The notes below the pieces were generated by a model, which was not told where the DNA came from, did no database searches, and saw only the letters and a list, made by a program, of their open reading frames with translations. Position numbers and translations under genes: made by a program. From Opitutaceae bacterium (lineage in GTDB: Bacteria > Verrucomicrobiota > Verrucomicrobiia > Opitutales > Opitutaceae), in assembly GCA_005787865.1 (NCBI GenBank), contig SXZN01000046.1, positions 1 through 10,132 on the forward strand: a stretch of DNA of 10,132 nucleotides, written 5' to 3'. Positions 1 through 7,747 of this stretch are shown piece after piece. Numbering within the stretch: the stretch's first letter is position 1; each line of letters opens with the position of its first letter.

Positions 1-1230
1 ATCATCATCGCCGGTGGGGGAGCCGCCGGATTTTTTGCGGCCATCGTTTGTGCGGAAGCCAATCCGCATGCGCGCGTGACGATTTATGAGGCGACCGCGC
101 ACCCGTTAGCGAAAGTGAAAGTGTCCGGCGGCGGTCGTTGCAATGTGACGCATGCGTGTTTTGATCCGCGCGAATTAGTGCAACGGTATCCGCGCGGTTC
201 GCGGGAATTGCTCGGAGCTTTTCATCGCTGGCAGCCGCGGGATACGGTCGATTGGTTTGAAAAGCGCGGGGTGACGCTAAAAATTGAGGCGGATGGGCGG
301 ATGTTTCCGGTGACGGACAATGCGCAGACGATAATCGATTGCTTGCGCGGCTCGGCGGAGCGAGCGGGGGTGTCGCTCGTCTTGCAGACGGGCATTAAAT
401 CAGTGCGGCGGCTGGCTCCGGCCGGGCCCGGTGAGGCTGGTCCTTTTCAAGTCACCTTAACAACTGGGGAAGTCGTGACGAGTGATCGGCTCCTGCTCGC
501 GACCGGCGGCAACCAAACTAATCTCGGCTTTACCTTCGCGCAGCAGTTCGGTCACACGATCGAGCCGCCGGTGCCTTCGCTGTTTACGTTTCACATCAAG
601 GATCCGCGTTTAGCAGGTCTCGCGGGGGTCGCGGTGGAGGATGCCTTGACTGCGGTGCGGGGCACAAATTTGCAGGCGAGCGGGCCGTTGCTGGTTACGC
701 ACTGGGGTCAAAGCGGCCCGGCGATTCTCAAGCTTTCATCGTGGGGCGCGCGGATCCTGCACGACTGCAGTTATCAATTTACTTTGCTCGTCAACTGGGC
801 GCCGACGTTTAGCGCCGGGGCGTTGCTGGCGGCATTGGAGCAAGCGCGCGCTACGCATCCTAAGAAACAGGTGGCGACCTGGTGTCCCGTGGGTTTGCCG
901 CTGCGCTTGTGGGAAAAATTATTAATCGCCGCCGGCCTCGCTCCCGAGACGCAGTGGGCGATGGCCTCAGGCGCGGCCTTGCGGGCGTTGGCGGCGCAGG
1001 TGGGCGCAGGCGAGTTTGCCGTCACCGGTAAGAGCGCTTTCAAAGAGGAATTTGTGACCTGCGGCGGGGTGCGATTGAGCGAGGTGGATTTTAAGACCAT
1101 GGAAAGCCGCCTCGTGCCCGGACTCCATTTTGCGGGAGAGGTCTTGGATGTTGATGGAATTACCGGCGGATTTAATTTCCAAGCGGCTTGGACCGGCGGA
1201 TGGCTAGCAGGCCAAGCGATGGCGCAGTGA
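1..1230 (+). CDS. NAD(P)/FAD-dependent oxidoreductase, HI0933/BaiN-like flavoprotein family (5'-truncated by window edge)
   Basis: The frame is open from base 1, so the true start lies just outside the window; 409 residues are visible. The first codons encode a dinucleotide-binding strand-turn-helix (IIIAGGGAAGFFAA), which marks the extreme N-terminus of this FAD-binding family and implies that only a few residues are missing. Other family marks follow: KVSGGGRCNVTH at about residues 38-49, LLLATGG near residues 164-170, a PPVPSLFTF segment, a GPLLVTHWGQSGPA segment near residues 228-241, and a C-terminal GLHFAGEVLDVDGITGGFNF that closes the FAD site. The protein is probably a cytosolic flavin-dependent oxidoreductase; its substrate is unknown. 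In place of the SYPxTGSTGDG stretch of many relatives it reads NQTNLGFTF after ATGG, which from memory fits a subfamily variant. The GTG at 76 is an internal codon and not the start. Sure of family, unsure of reaction. Confidence 0.93.
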   Translation: MIIAGGGAAGFFAAIVCAEANPHARVTIYEATAHPLAKVKVSGGGRCNVTHACFDPRELVQRYPRGSRELLGAFHRWQPRDTVDWFEKRGVTLKIEADGRMFPVTDNAQTIIDCLRGSAERAGVSLVLQTGIKSVRRLAPAGPGEAGPFQVTLTTGEVVTSDRLLLATGGNQTNLGFTFAQQFGHTIEPPVPSLFTFHIKDPRLAGLAGVAVEDALTAVRGTNLQASGPLLVTHWGQSGPAILKLSSWGARILHDCSYQFTLLVNWAPTFSAGALLAALEQARATHPKKQVATWCPVGLPLRLWEKLLIAAGLAPETQWAMASGAALRALAAQVGAGEFAVTGKSAFKEEFVTCGGVRLSEVDFKTMESRLVPGLHFAGEVLDVDGITGGFNFQAAWTGGWLAGQAMAQ

Positions 1231-1282
1231 GCGCGATTTACTCTGGCTTTGCCCGCGACGGTGTCACCAATCTAACCTCCGT

Positions 1283-2236
1283 ATGATGTCTTACGGTCAG
1301 CTGTTTCTCACCATTTTACCGGTCTTCGCCATGATCGCCTTGGGGGTCGGATTGCGGCGCACGCGGCTGATCACGGAAGCCGCCGAGGGGAGCTTGTTTA
1401 ATTTGGTCCTCACGGTCACCACCCCCTGTCTTATTTTTGAATCCGTGGCGCTGAACCCGGCGTTGCGGCAACCGGGCAACTTATTATTGCCGCCGTTGCT
1501 TGGATTTGGGCTGACGCTGTTATCGATGGTCATCGGTTGGTATGTGGCCCGCGCGCTCGGATTAACCATCGGTCACGGACTCCGGACTTTCGCCCTAACG
1601 GTGGGCCTAACTAATTATGGCTATCTGCCACTGCCACTCATGGACGCTCTGTTTGGTCCAGAAAGTCGCGCGGTACTGTTGATTTATAACGTTGGCTTAG
1701 AGGCAGCAATTTGGACGGGCGGGGTTTTGGTTGTCAGCGGTTTATCCCCGCTCGCGGGCTGGCGTAAATTAATCAACGCCCCCCTAGTGGCGCTCCTGCT
1801 CGCGGTCGGGGCCAACTTAACTGGGGTGGCCGATCAGCTGCCGACCCTGGTGATGAATTTTATTCATGCCTTGGCCGGGTGCGCGATCCCGCTGGGATTG
1901 CTCATGTCGGGGGTGAGCTTAGCGCCCCACCTCACCGATCCGCAGCAATTGGTTAATCCCCGCGTAACTCTGATCGCTTGTTTGCTGCGGCTCGCGTTGC
2001 TGCCGTTACTGCTGCTCAGTGTGGTTTACTGGGCGCCTTGCTCGATTGAACTCAAGCGCGTGCTCGTCGTTCAGGCCGCAATGCCGGCGGCGGTGGTATC
2101 CGTGATTGTGGCCCGCGTCTATGGCGGTCAGCCCTTGGTCGCGGTCCAGATTATTGTCGGGACGACCGTTTTGGCGCTCTTTACGATTCCGCTTTGGCTG
2201 CGCTTTGGCCTGAGCTTGGTCGGGCTCGCGCCGTAA
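1283..2236 (+). CDS. AEC-family (auxin efflux carrier-like) permease
   Basis: This 317-residue integral membrane protein has about ten hydrophobic segments arranged as two five-helix halves, the usual length and plan of the AEC family (Mem_trans). The opening (LFLTILPVFAMIALGVGLRR) and the proline-containing helix TVTTPCLIFESVAL near residues 45-58 are typical. So are the GLTNYGYLPLPLM segment in the middle and the IPLGLLMSGVSLA segment leading into the second half. Bacterial relatives transport small organic acids such as malate or other anions across the inner membrane, but the substrate cannot be read from sequence. The start is one of two adjacent ATGs (1283 and 1286). Neither has a Shine-Dalgarno sequence, but TAACCT at 1273-1278 could be a -10 element giving a very short or absent leader. 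It begins 52 bases after the flavoprotein gene and runs in the same direction. Confidence 0.9.
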   Translation: MMSYGQLFLTILPVFAMIALGVGLRRTRLITEAAEGSLFNLVLTVTTPCLIFESVALNPALRQPGNLLLPPLLGFGLTLLSMVIGWYVARALGLTIGHGLRTFALTVGLTNYGYLPLPLMDALFGPESRAVLLIYNVGLEAAIWTGGVLVVSGLSPLAGWRKLINAPLVALLLAVGANLTGVADQLPTLVMNFIHALAGCAIPLGLLMSGVSLAPHLTDPQQLVNPRVTLIACLLRLALLPLLLLSVVYWAPCSIELKRVLVVQAAMPAAVVSVIVARVYGGQPLVAVQIIVGTTVLALFTIPLWLRFGLSLVGLAP

Positions 2237-2340
2237 GTTCAGCCCCGCACAGCTGCCACGGTGCGAGTGGAAAAAAAGCGAAAGTTTACCGTGCGGCCCC
2301 ACTTGACGCGGGCGCGGCGGGTGCCCTGACTCGCCGCCTT
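2237..2340. other. AEC-TerC intergenic gap with overlapping inverted repeats
   Basis: This 104-base gap holds short inverted repeats that compete with one another. CCGCAC (2245-2250) can pair with GTGCGG (2291-2296). Part of the same left arm (2246-2250) can pair with 2261-2265. CACGGT (2257-2262) can pair with ACCGTG (2288-2293). A run of seven A residues lies between them at 2271-2277. I cannot fit this to a known riboswitch, and the segment lacks a T-run after any stem, so it is not a standard terminator. It may be a leader or promoter region for the TerC gene, or chance pairing in GC-rich DNA. Confidence 0.25.
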
Positions 2341-3075
2341 ATGGAATTGATCACAGACCCGCAAATTTGGATTAGCCTGATCACGTTGACCGCCCTCGAG
2401 ATTGTACTCGGCATCGACAACGTCATTTTTATTTCAATTTTGGCCGGCAAACTCCCGGCGGAGCAGCAGGCAAAAGCGCGTAAAACCGGCCTCATGCTCG
2501 CCTTAGTCACGCGCATCTTGCTGCTTTGCAGCTTGGCGTGGATGGTTAAATTAACGGCCCCGATTTTTTCGGTGGGTGAATTTAGCGTTTCTGGCCGCGA
2601 CCTCATTTTGCTCGGCGGCGGGCTTTTTCTCATGGTGAAAAGCACCATGGAGATTCACGAAAAGTTAGAGGGCGCTGAGGCTACCGCGCAGAAAAAAAGC
2701 CCCGCCAAATTTAATGCGGTCATCGTGCAAATCCTGCTACTCGACATCGTCTTTTCCCTCGATTCCGTGATCACCGCGATCGGGATGGCCAACACGCTCT
2801 GGGTGATGATTACGGCCGTCGTGATCGCGCTCGGAGTTATGCTGCGATATGCGGACGCGATTAGCCACTTCGTGCACGAGCACCCTACGTTAAAAATGCT
2901 CGCGCTGTCTTTTTTGCTCTTGATTGGGGTGACGCTCGTCGCGGAGGGCACGCATCAGCACGTCAACAAAGGCTATATTTACTTCGCCATGGCCTTCTCG
3001 TTCGGGGTGGAGCTGCTCAATCTTAAGTTGCGCAAGAAATCTGTCCCGGTCGTCTTGCACAAGGGGGCCCCGTAA
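2341..3075 (+). CDS. TerC-family integral membrane protein
   Basis: This 244-residue protein of the TerC/Alx/YoaE group has about seven membrane segments. The two signature acidic motifs are intact: LEIVLGIDNVIF near residues 19-30 (D26, N27) and LLLDIVFSLDSVITAIGM near residues 132-149 (D135, D141). AEGTHQH near residues 201-207 and the following helix ending FGVELLNL also fit the family. Members of this family are linked to tellurite resistance, to manganese export and to loading of metal onto exported enzymes; which applies here cannot be told. The frame stays open upstream into the AEC gene as far as 2194. I chose ATG 2341 because the family begins with a short hydrophilic lead into the first helix, and the upstream stretch is Arg/Ala-rich and not family-like. 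No Shine-Dalgarno sequence precedes it. Membrane topology is inferred by eye. Confidence 0.92.
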   Translation: MELITDPQIWISLITLTALEIVLGIDNVIFISILAGKLPAEQQAKARKTGLMLALVTRILLLCSLAWMVKLTAPIFSVGEFSVSGRDLILLGGGLFLMVKSTMEIHEKLEGAEATAQKKSPAKFNAVIVQILLLDIVFSLDSVITAIGMANTLWVMITAVVIALGVMLRYADAISHFVHEHPTLKMLALSFLLLIGVTLVAEGTHQHVNKGYIYFAMAFSFGVELLNLKLRKKSVPVVLHKGAP

Positions 3076-3132
3076 AAATCTCTGCAGAAATTGGGGCTGG
3101 AAAAGCTTCAGCGGGCGCGCAGCGTTAATTCG

Positions 3133-3624
3133 ATGAAGCATTTTATTTTATTGGTAGCGCTGGCCTTCGCCCCCTGGCTCTCCGCGCAAAATCCGGCGGC
3201 CGATCTCGAAAAAGAAATCGGCGCAATCGTGGCCAGCCCTACGGTGACGACGGTGGTGCATTTTTGGGCACCCTGGTGCTCAAATTGCCAAGCCGAGCTT
3301 AAGCCCGAGGGTTGGGCGCAGTTCATCGCGGCTAATCCATCGGTTAAATTTGTCCTCCTAAACATTTGGCACGGCGGGCAAAGTCCGGGCTCGGCCCTCA
3401 CCGCCGGCGGGCTCGGCCCCCAGCCGAATTTGGTACTGCGCAATCACCCCAATGCTTCGCGCTTGGTGGCGGATCGGCTTAATACTTTTTTGGGTCTGCC
3501 GGTGACGTGGATTCCCACCACGTGGGTTTTTCGTGACGGCAAACTGCGGGTTGCTTTTAACTACGGGGAGATTCGTTTCCCTGTGCTGCAACAGATGATT
3601 GCTGATGCGCAGCGGGCTTGGTAA
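3133..3624 (+). CDS. Exported thioredoxin-fold protein
   Basis: This 163-residue protein begins with a Sec-type signal peptide (basic MKH, hydrophobic core, probable cleavage after A18 in LSAQN). The mature part opens with a thioredoxin strand and the redox motif WAPWCSNCQAEL, giving an active-site pair C49 and C52. The matching cis-proline is P128 in WIPTTWVF, followed by the usual RDGKL turn. It is therefore probably a periplasmic thiol-disulfide oxidoreductase that reduces or exchanges disulfides outside the cytoplasm. The CSNC dipeptide and the loop between residues 80 and 110 (Gly/Pro-rich) are unusual for plain thioredoxin, and no close named relative is recognised. The frame extends upstream to a TTG at 3091, but ATG 3133 places the signal peptide at the very N-terminus and is preferred. 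The gene lies 57 bases after the TerC gene and 56 bases before the exported DUF885 gene. A role shared with that neighbour is only a guess. Confidence 0.85.
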   Translation: MKHFILLVALAFAPWLSAQNPAADLEKEIGAIVASPTVTTVVHFWAPWCSNCQAELKPEGWAQFIAANPSVKFVLLNIWHGGQSPGSALTAGGLGPQPNLVLRNHPNASRLVADRLNTFLGLPVTWIPTTWVFRDGKLRVAFNYGEIRFPVLQQMIADAQRAW

Positions 3625-3680
3625 CACGCACTCTTTGGGTCAAATCCACGAGGGCTGGCGGGCGACTTAATTAATTTTTT

Positions 3681-5516
3681 ATGAAAAATATTTATCGCGG
3701 GCTGTTGAGTGGCGCGCTGCTGCTGCCGCTGCTGACTCCGGGAGTGGCCGCTCGCGCGGCCGAACCACTAGCCGCCGCGGCGGTCGCGGCCGAATCGGCG
3801 AAGGCCAATGCTTTTTTCGACCAAGTCTTTGATGAGGCCGTCGCGCGCAGTCCGATGACGATGGGGGCCTTAGGGATAAAAAAAGACATGGACCAATGGG
3901 ATGATATTTCCGAGGCGCGGGCGCTCGAAGATTTCGCGCTGACGGTGCAGCATTTTGCCGAGTTGAAGCAGCAAATCAATTTTGCGCTCCTCGATGATCA
4001 GGCCAAGGTGAGCTACCGTATGTTTGTTAAAGACGCGGAGCGGAGTATCGAGGGCTGGAAGTGGCGGCATTACAATTATCCGCTCAACCAGATGTCGGGG
4101 CTGCATTCGGAAGCGGCGGCTTTTTTAATTAATTATCATCCGATTACCACCGTTGCGGAGGCCCGCGCCTACATCGCGCGGTTGCGGGGGCTGGCCCGGT
4201 TATTTGATCAGCTCATTGCTGGGGTGGAGCTCCGGGCCGCAAAGAATATTATTCCGCCGCGCTTCGTGTTTCCTTTAGTGATCGAGTCGATCAAAGAGGT
4301 GATCAGTGGTCAGCCCTTTGCGCCGACCGAAAAATCCAGTGCCTTGTGGGAAGATTTCTCCACCAAAGTCGGCGCCTTGTCCTCGATCGATGCGGCCACC
4401 CGAGTCAGTTTATTGGCCGAGGCGCGAGCAGCGCTTGTAGAAGTGGTGGGGCCGGCTTACGAAAAATTAATCAAAGTGCTCGTGGCGCAGCAACAGATCG
4501 CAACCGATGATGATGGCGTGTGGAAGTTTGCGGACGGTCTTGATTATTACGCTTTCGCTCTGCGCGGCTCGACCACCACGCAATTGACCGCGGCGGAAAT
4601 TCATCAATTGGGACTGAGCGAGGTGGCGCGCATTCATCAGGATATGGCGGCCATCATGCAGCAGGTTGGGTTTAAAGGGGATCGACAGGCTTTTTTTAAA
4701 TTCATCAAAGAGGACCCGCAGTTTTATTATCCCACGACCCCGGCGGGGAAAGCAGCCTATCTTAAACGCGCGAATCAAATCATCGACGCGATGCGCGCCC
4801 GCTTAGATGAATTTTTTATCACCAAGCCGCAGGCGCCGTTGGTCGTGAAACCGGTGGAGCCTTTTCGTGAACAAGGTTCGGCGGGCGCTTTCTATGAGCA
4901 ACCTTCCGCCGATGGTACGCGCCCTGGGGCGTATTATGTTAATACCATCGACATGCGCGGCGTGCCTATTTTCGAAATGGAAACGTTGGCTCACCATGAA
5001 GCCATCCCGGGCCATCACATGCAGATCGCGATCGCCCAGGAGTTAAAGAACATGCCTAAGTTTCGGATGTATGGCGGTAATACGGCGTACGCGGAGGGCT
5101 GGGCGCTTTACGCAGAATATTTCCCCAAGGAGTTTGGTTATTACCAAGATCCCTATCAGGATTTCGGCCGACTCTATGATGAATTGTTGCGGGCCGTGCG
5201 GCTGGTGGTTGACACGGGGTTGCACGCCAAAAAATGGACGCGCGCTCAGGTCATGGAATATTTCCGCCAGAACACGCCCAATCCCGAGCGGGATATTTTT
5301 ACCGAGACCAATCGCTACATTGTTTGGCCCAGTCAGGCGACGGCCTACAAAATTGGCATGCTCAAAATTCTCGAATTGCGGGAGCTGGCTAAAAAACAAT
5401 TGGGGGCCGCCTTCGACTTGCGTGAGTACCACGACCTCGTGTTAAAAAATGGGGCTGTCCCGCTCGACCTCTTGGAAGAGAATGTGCGCGCTTGGATCAC
5501 GCAGAAAAAAAACTAA
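3681..5516 (+). CDS. DUF885-family exported protein, putative zinc metallopeptidase
   Basis: This 611-residue protein has a signal peptide (MKN, long Leu-rich core, likely cleavage near ARAA at residues 24-27), so it is exported and probably periplasmic. The core is a mainly helical DUF885 domain. The metal-site motif is intact as LAHHEAIPGHHMQ: H439 and E440, then G444, H445 and H446. About thirty residues later TAYAEGWALYAE supplies E472, a plausible third metal ligand. That HExxxGHH plus downstream-glutamate layout is the hallmark of DUF885 proteins, which are treated as gluzincin-like putative peptidases. The substrate is unknown. Length is normal for the family and nothing is broken. ATG 3681 is preferred because it places the signal peptide first; the sequence before it is AT-rich (TTAATTAA at 3667-3674) with no Shine-Dalgarno. 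The gene ends within a hairpin shared with the convergent methyltransferase gene. Sure of family; peptidase activity is inferred. Confidence 0.92.
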   Translation: MKNIYRGLLSGALLLPLLTPGVAARAAEPLAAAAVAAESAKANAFFDQVFDEAVARSPMTMGALGIKKDMDQWDDISEARALEDFALTVQHFAELKQQINFALLDDQAKVSYRMFVKDAERSIEGWKWRHYNYPLNQMSGLHSEAAAFLINYHPITTVAEARAYIARLRGLARLFDQLIAGVELRAAKNIIPPRFVFPLVIESIKEVISGQPFAPTEKSSALWEDFSTKVGALSSIDAATRVSLLAEARAALVEVVGPAYEKLIKVLVAQQQIATDDDGVWKFADGLDYYAFALRGSTTTQLTAAEIHQLGLSEVARIHQDMAAIMQQVGFKGDRQAFFKFIKEDPQFYYPTTPAGKAAYLKRANQIIDAMRARLDEFFITKPQAPLVVKPVEPFREQGSAGAFYEQPSADGTRPGAYYVNTIDMRGVPIFEMETLAHHEAIPGHHMQIAIAQELKNMPKFRMYGGNTAYAEGWALYAEYFPKEFGYYQDPYQDFGRLYDELLRAVRLVVDTGLHAKKWTRAQVMEYFRQNTPNPERDIFTETNRYIVWPSQATAYKIGMLKILELRELAKKQLGAAFDLREYHDLVLKNGAVPLDLLEENVRAWITQKKN

Positions 5517-5530
5517 AGCGGAAACTTTAG
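5505..5530 (-). terminator. Hairpin plus U-tract at convergent junction, minus-strand terminator candidate
   Basis: CTAAAG (5513-5518) and CTTTAG (5525-5530) form a perfect 6-bp stem with a six-base loop. Read on the minus strand, the stem is followed at once by eight T residues (complement of the A-run 5505-5512), the layout of an intrinsic terminator for the methyltransferase gene. The stem is short and AT-rich, so it may be weak. On the plus strand no T-run follows. The stop codons of both flanking genes lie inside the two stem arms (5514-5516 and 5527-5529). Confidence 0.5.
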
Positions 5531-6282
5531 GGTGTCGACGTGACGCGGCGGAGATTATCGCAAACAATCGCTGCCGCCACGGCGGCATTCAGTGATTCAG
5601 CATGGCCATAGCGAGGGATCGTGACGCGTTGGGTCACGCACGCCTGCACGGCCGGCGACAAGCCGCGACCTTCGCTCCCGATCACAATCACCGCATGGCG
5701 GTGAGGGCCGAGGGCATGCACTTGATCGCCCTGCAGATCGCAGCCGAGCACCGCCGCGGTGCACCCCGCCAAGGCCTCGGCGAGAGGCTGAGTGTGGACG
5801 GTCACGCGCGCGAACGAGCCCATACTCGCGTTAATAACTTTCTGGGAAAAAAGATCTGCGCTATCCGGTGATAGCACGACGCGATCTAATCCGTACCAAT
5901 CGGCGACCCGTAACAACGTGCCGACATTGCCCGGGTCTTGGATGCCATCGAGGGCGAGGGTCAGCCCGTGGTTAAGCGTGCCGTGAACCAAGGAGGGACG
6001 CGTGATTTTACCGACCGCTAAAATAGAGGCGGGCGTCGGGAAATGACTCGCGCGCGCCATTTCCTCTGGCGTGATCAGTTGCACGGAGCGGGCGACCGCT
6101 GCCGTGCGAGGGGCGGCGTTAAACCAGGCCGCGGTCGCATAAATTTCTAAAAGAGGATAATGCGCGGCTAATAATTCGCCGATTACTTTTTCGCCTTCGA
6201 TGACAAAAAGCCCCGCACTCTCGCGGGTTTTTTTCTCGCGCAAGTCACGCAGACGGGAGAGTTCGACTTTGGTCAAGGGCAT
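5527..6282 (-). CDS. SpoU/TrmH-family RNA 2'-O-methyltransferase
   Basis: This 251-residue enzyme has two parts. An N-terminal substrate-binding domain spans about residues 1-95, with the REKKTRESAGLFVIEGEKV stretch typical of rRNA-acting members. A C-terminal SPOUT (knotted) catalytic domain follows. All three SpoU motifs are intact: motif 1 QDPGNVGTLLRVADWYG (residues 115-131, with N119 and the catalytic-type R125), motif 2 VIGSEGRGLS (200-209, with E204), and motif 3 IPRYGHAESLNAAVAAAI (222-239, with S230 and N232). It should transfer a methyl group from S-adenosylmethionine to a ribose 2'-OH in rRNA or tRNA in the cytoplasm. The target nucleotide cannot be assigned, so no gene symbol is given. 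The start ATG at 6282 fits the usual N-terminus; no Shine-Dalgarno precedes it. It follows the permease gene by 42 bases on the same strand and may be co-transcribed with it. Confidence 0.93.
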   Translation of the reverse strand: MPLTKVELSRLRDLREKKTRESAGLFVIEGEKVIGELLAAHYPLLEIYATAAWFNAAPRTAAVARSVQLITPEEMARASHFPTPASILAVGKITRPSLVHGTLNHGLTLALDGIQDPGNVGTLLRVADWYGLDRVVLSPDSADLFSQKVINASMGSFARVTVHTQPLAEALAGCTAAVLGCDLQGDQVHALGPHRHAVIVIGSEGRGLSPAVQACVTQRVTIPRYGHAESLNAAVAAAIVCDNLRRVTSTP

Positions 6283-6324
6283 GGCGGCAGCAAGGCAGTG
6301 GGTGCGATCGATGGCAATGGCGGC

Positions 6325-7644
6325 TTAATCAGCGGGCGAGCGCCGCACCAGGAACCAATTCAGGCTAGCGATCGCGACAATTCCACTGATGACCGCGGCA
6401 TGGGTTAGGTTCATCTGGGCGAGCAACGTCCCGCACAGGGCTAGGCCAGCGACGGCAATTATCTTACCGGCCGGCAAGCGGAAGGCGTCAGCGTGAGGTC
6501 GCTGCTGACGCAAGCGGATGAGAGAAACACAGGCGAGCGCGTAGGTGACGAGGCGGGCGCCCGCGGAGATCACGGCGTTCCACATAAAATTTCCATAAAT
6601 GGCGAGAGCCAGCACCAGCAGGCACCATATTAAAATAGAAATATACGGGGTGCGAAACCGAGGGTGCACGCTCGCGAAGAGCGGGGGAAAGTCGCCCCGT
6701 TCGGCCATGGCGTAAGTTTGGCGCGGCACGCCGATGATCTGCGCACTTAGATAGCCGGAGGTGGAGATCATGGCGCCGACGGCGATGAACGCTGCCCCGA
6801 TTGGACCGAGTAAGGTACGGGCCGCATCCGCCAAGGGGCGTTCACTCCCCGCAAGATTGGGCACGGTGCGCATGGCGACAATCTGGGTGAGAAAATAGCA
6901 GGCGGCGATCACGAGCAGCCCAGTAAAAAGCGCGAAAGGAATATCGCGGCGCGGATTTTTCCCTTCGGCGAGCGGCATTAGGGCAGCTTCAAAGCCGCCG
7001 AAGGCAAACAATAGTACGAGCACGGCATTGAGCCAGCCAGTCGTCGTGGCGGTAACGCTCGGCTGGGACCAGCTCGGGCCCGACCACCAAAGCCCCATTA
7101 CGATCAGTAGTATTAGCGGAAGAAGTTTAGCCGCGGTCAGGCAGTTGGCGAGCCGAGCGCCTCGGTCTATCCCGCGAATATTCGTGAACGTCAGGGCGCC
7201 CAGTAAGCTCGCCATGATCATGATGCGCGGGATGGGCGCAGTGGCTCCGGGCCAGAATTCTCCGAGATAGGTGACAAACAAATTCGTGTTGGCCGCGGCA
7301 GCCGTTAGGCGAACTAACCAAATAAACCAGCCCATTTGAATTCCCCAAAACTGACCGCACGCCTCTCGAGCAAAAAGATACGGCCCACCCGCCTGCTTGA
7401 ATTGCGAACCAAGTTCAGCAAAGACGGCCATAAAGATGGCGATGCCGGCGGCCGCGAGCACATAGGCCCAAGGAGCCGCCGCCCCTACAAATCGAACCAG
7501 ATCATCCGGTAGCCCAAAGACCCCGCTGCCAATCACTGCATTAACCACCAGTGCGGTTAGGGACCACCGGCCCAGCACGCGGACCAACTCTGGGGTCGTC
7601 GCGACCGCGGGCTGGCCGCTAAGAGGGAAAGCGGGGCGCTGCAT
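6325..7644 (-). CDS. APC-superfamily amino-acid permease
   Basis: This 439-residue polytopic membrane protein has about twelve hydrophobic segments, the normal plan and length of the amino acid-polyamine-organocation superfamily. Its first helix carries the substrate-site motif NAVIGSGVFGLP (residues 35-46, unwound GSG at 39-41). This is followed by the conserved AELGSQFKQAGGPYLFARE stretch that links helices 2 and 3. The sixth helix region reads FAFGGFEAALMPLAEGKNP, the other half of the binding site in this family, and the ISTSGYLSAQIIGVPR segment also fits. It probably imports or exchanges an amino acid or amine across the inner membrane; the substrate is not predictable. ATG 7644 gives a short hydrophilic N-terminus before helix 1 and is the best start. 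TAGTTT lies four bases upstream on this strand, and there is no Shine-Dalgarno. Confidence 0.92.
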   Translation of the reverse strand: MQRPAFPLSGQPAVATTPELVRVLGRWSLTALVVNAVIGSGVFGLPDDLVRFVGAAAPWAYVLAAAGIAIFMAVFAELGSQFKQAGGPYLFAREACGQFWGIQMGWFIWLVRLTAAAANTNLFVTYLGEFWPGATAPIPRIMIMASLLGALTFTNIRGIDRGARLANCLTAAKLLPLILLIVMGLWWSGPSWSQPSVTATTTGWLNAVLVLLFAFGGFEAALMPLAEGKNPRRDIPFALFTGLLVIAACYFLTQIVAMRTVPNLAGSERPLADAARTLLGPIGAAFIAVGAMISTSGYLSAQIIGVPRQTYAMAERGDFPPLFASVHPRFRTPYISILIWCLLVLALAIYGNFMWNAVISAGARLVTYALACVSLIRLRQQRPHADAFRLPAGKIIAVAGLALCGTLLAQMNLTHAAVISGIVAIASLNWFLVRRSPAD

Positions 7645-7747
7645 GAAGAAACTAAGCTGTCAGGCTAGCGCTGGGGCTCAAGCCTGATGGTCATGGGTGC
7701 CCTAACTTTTTGATTCCGCTGTGCAGGGGAACTGCTACGCAAGAGTC
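7645..7747. promoter_or_regulatory. Divergent intergenic region, probable promoters for permease and membrane protein
   Basis: This 103-base gap separates two genes that point away from each other, so it should hold promoters for both. For the minus strand, TAGTTT (complement of 7649-7654) sits just before the permease ATG. For the plus strand, TAACTT at 7703-7708 is a possible -10 element. No good -35 partner is visible for either, and no operator-like palindrome stands out. The assignment rests on gene layout more than on motif strength. Confidence 0.4.

Noticed and set aside
2194..2340. Upstream extension of the TerC reading frame into the AEC gene
   Set aside because: The added 49 residues are Ala/Arg/Gly-rich, overlap the end of the AEC gene in another frame and look unlike any TerC N-terminus; ATG 2341 fits the family start.
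2237..2340. yybP-ykoY manganese riboswitch ahead of the TerC gene
   Set aside because: The conserved internal-loop sequences of that riboswitch are not visible and the stems present are short and mutually overlapping.
3064..3098. GGGGCCCC palindrome and GCCCC/GGGGC pairing after the TerC stop as a terminator
   Set aside because: The stem is only five base pairs with a 21-base loop and has no T-run after it.
5043..5445. Two overlapping open frames of over 120 codons within the DUF885 gene
   Set aside because: They overlap the conserved AEGW region of DUF885 in other frames and have Arg/Pro/His-rich shadow composition with no domain.
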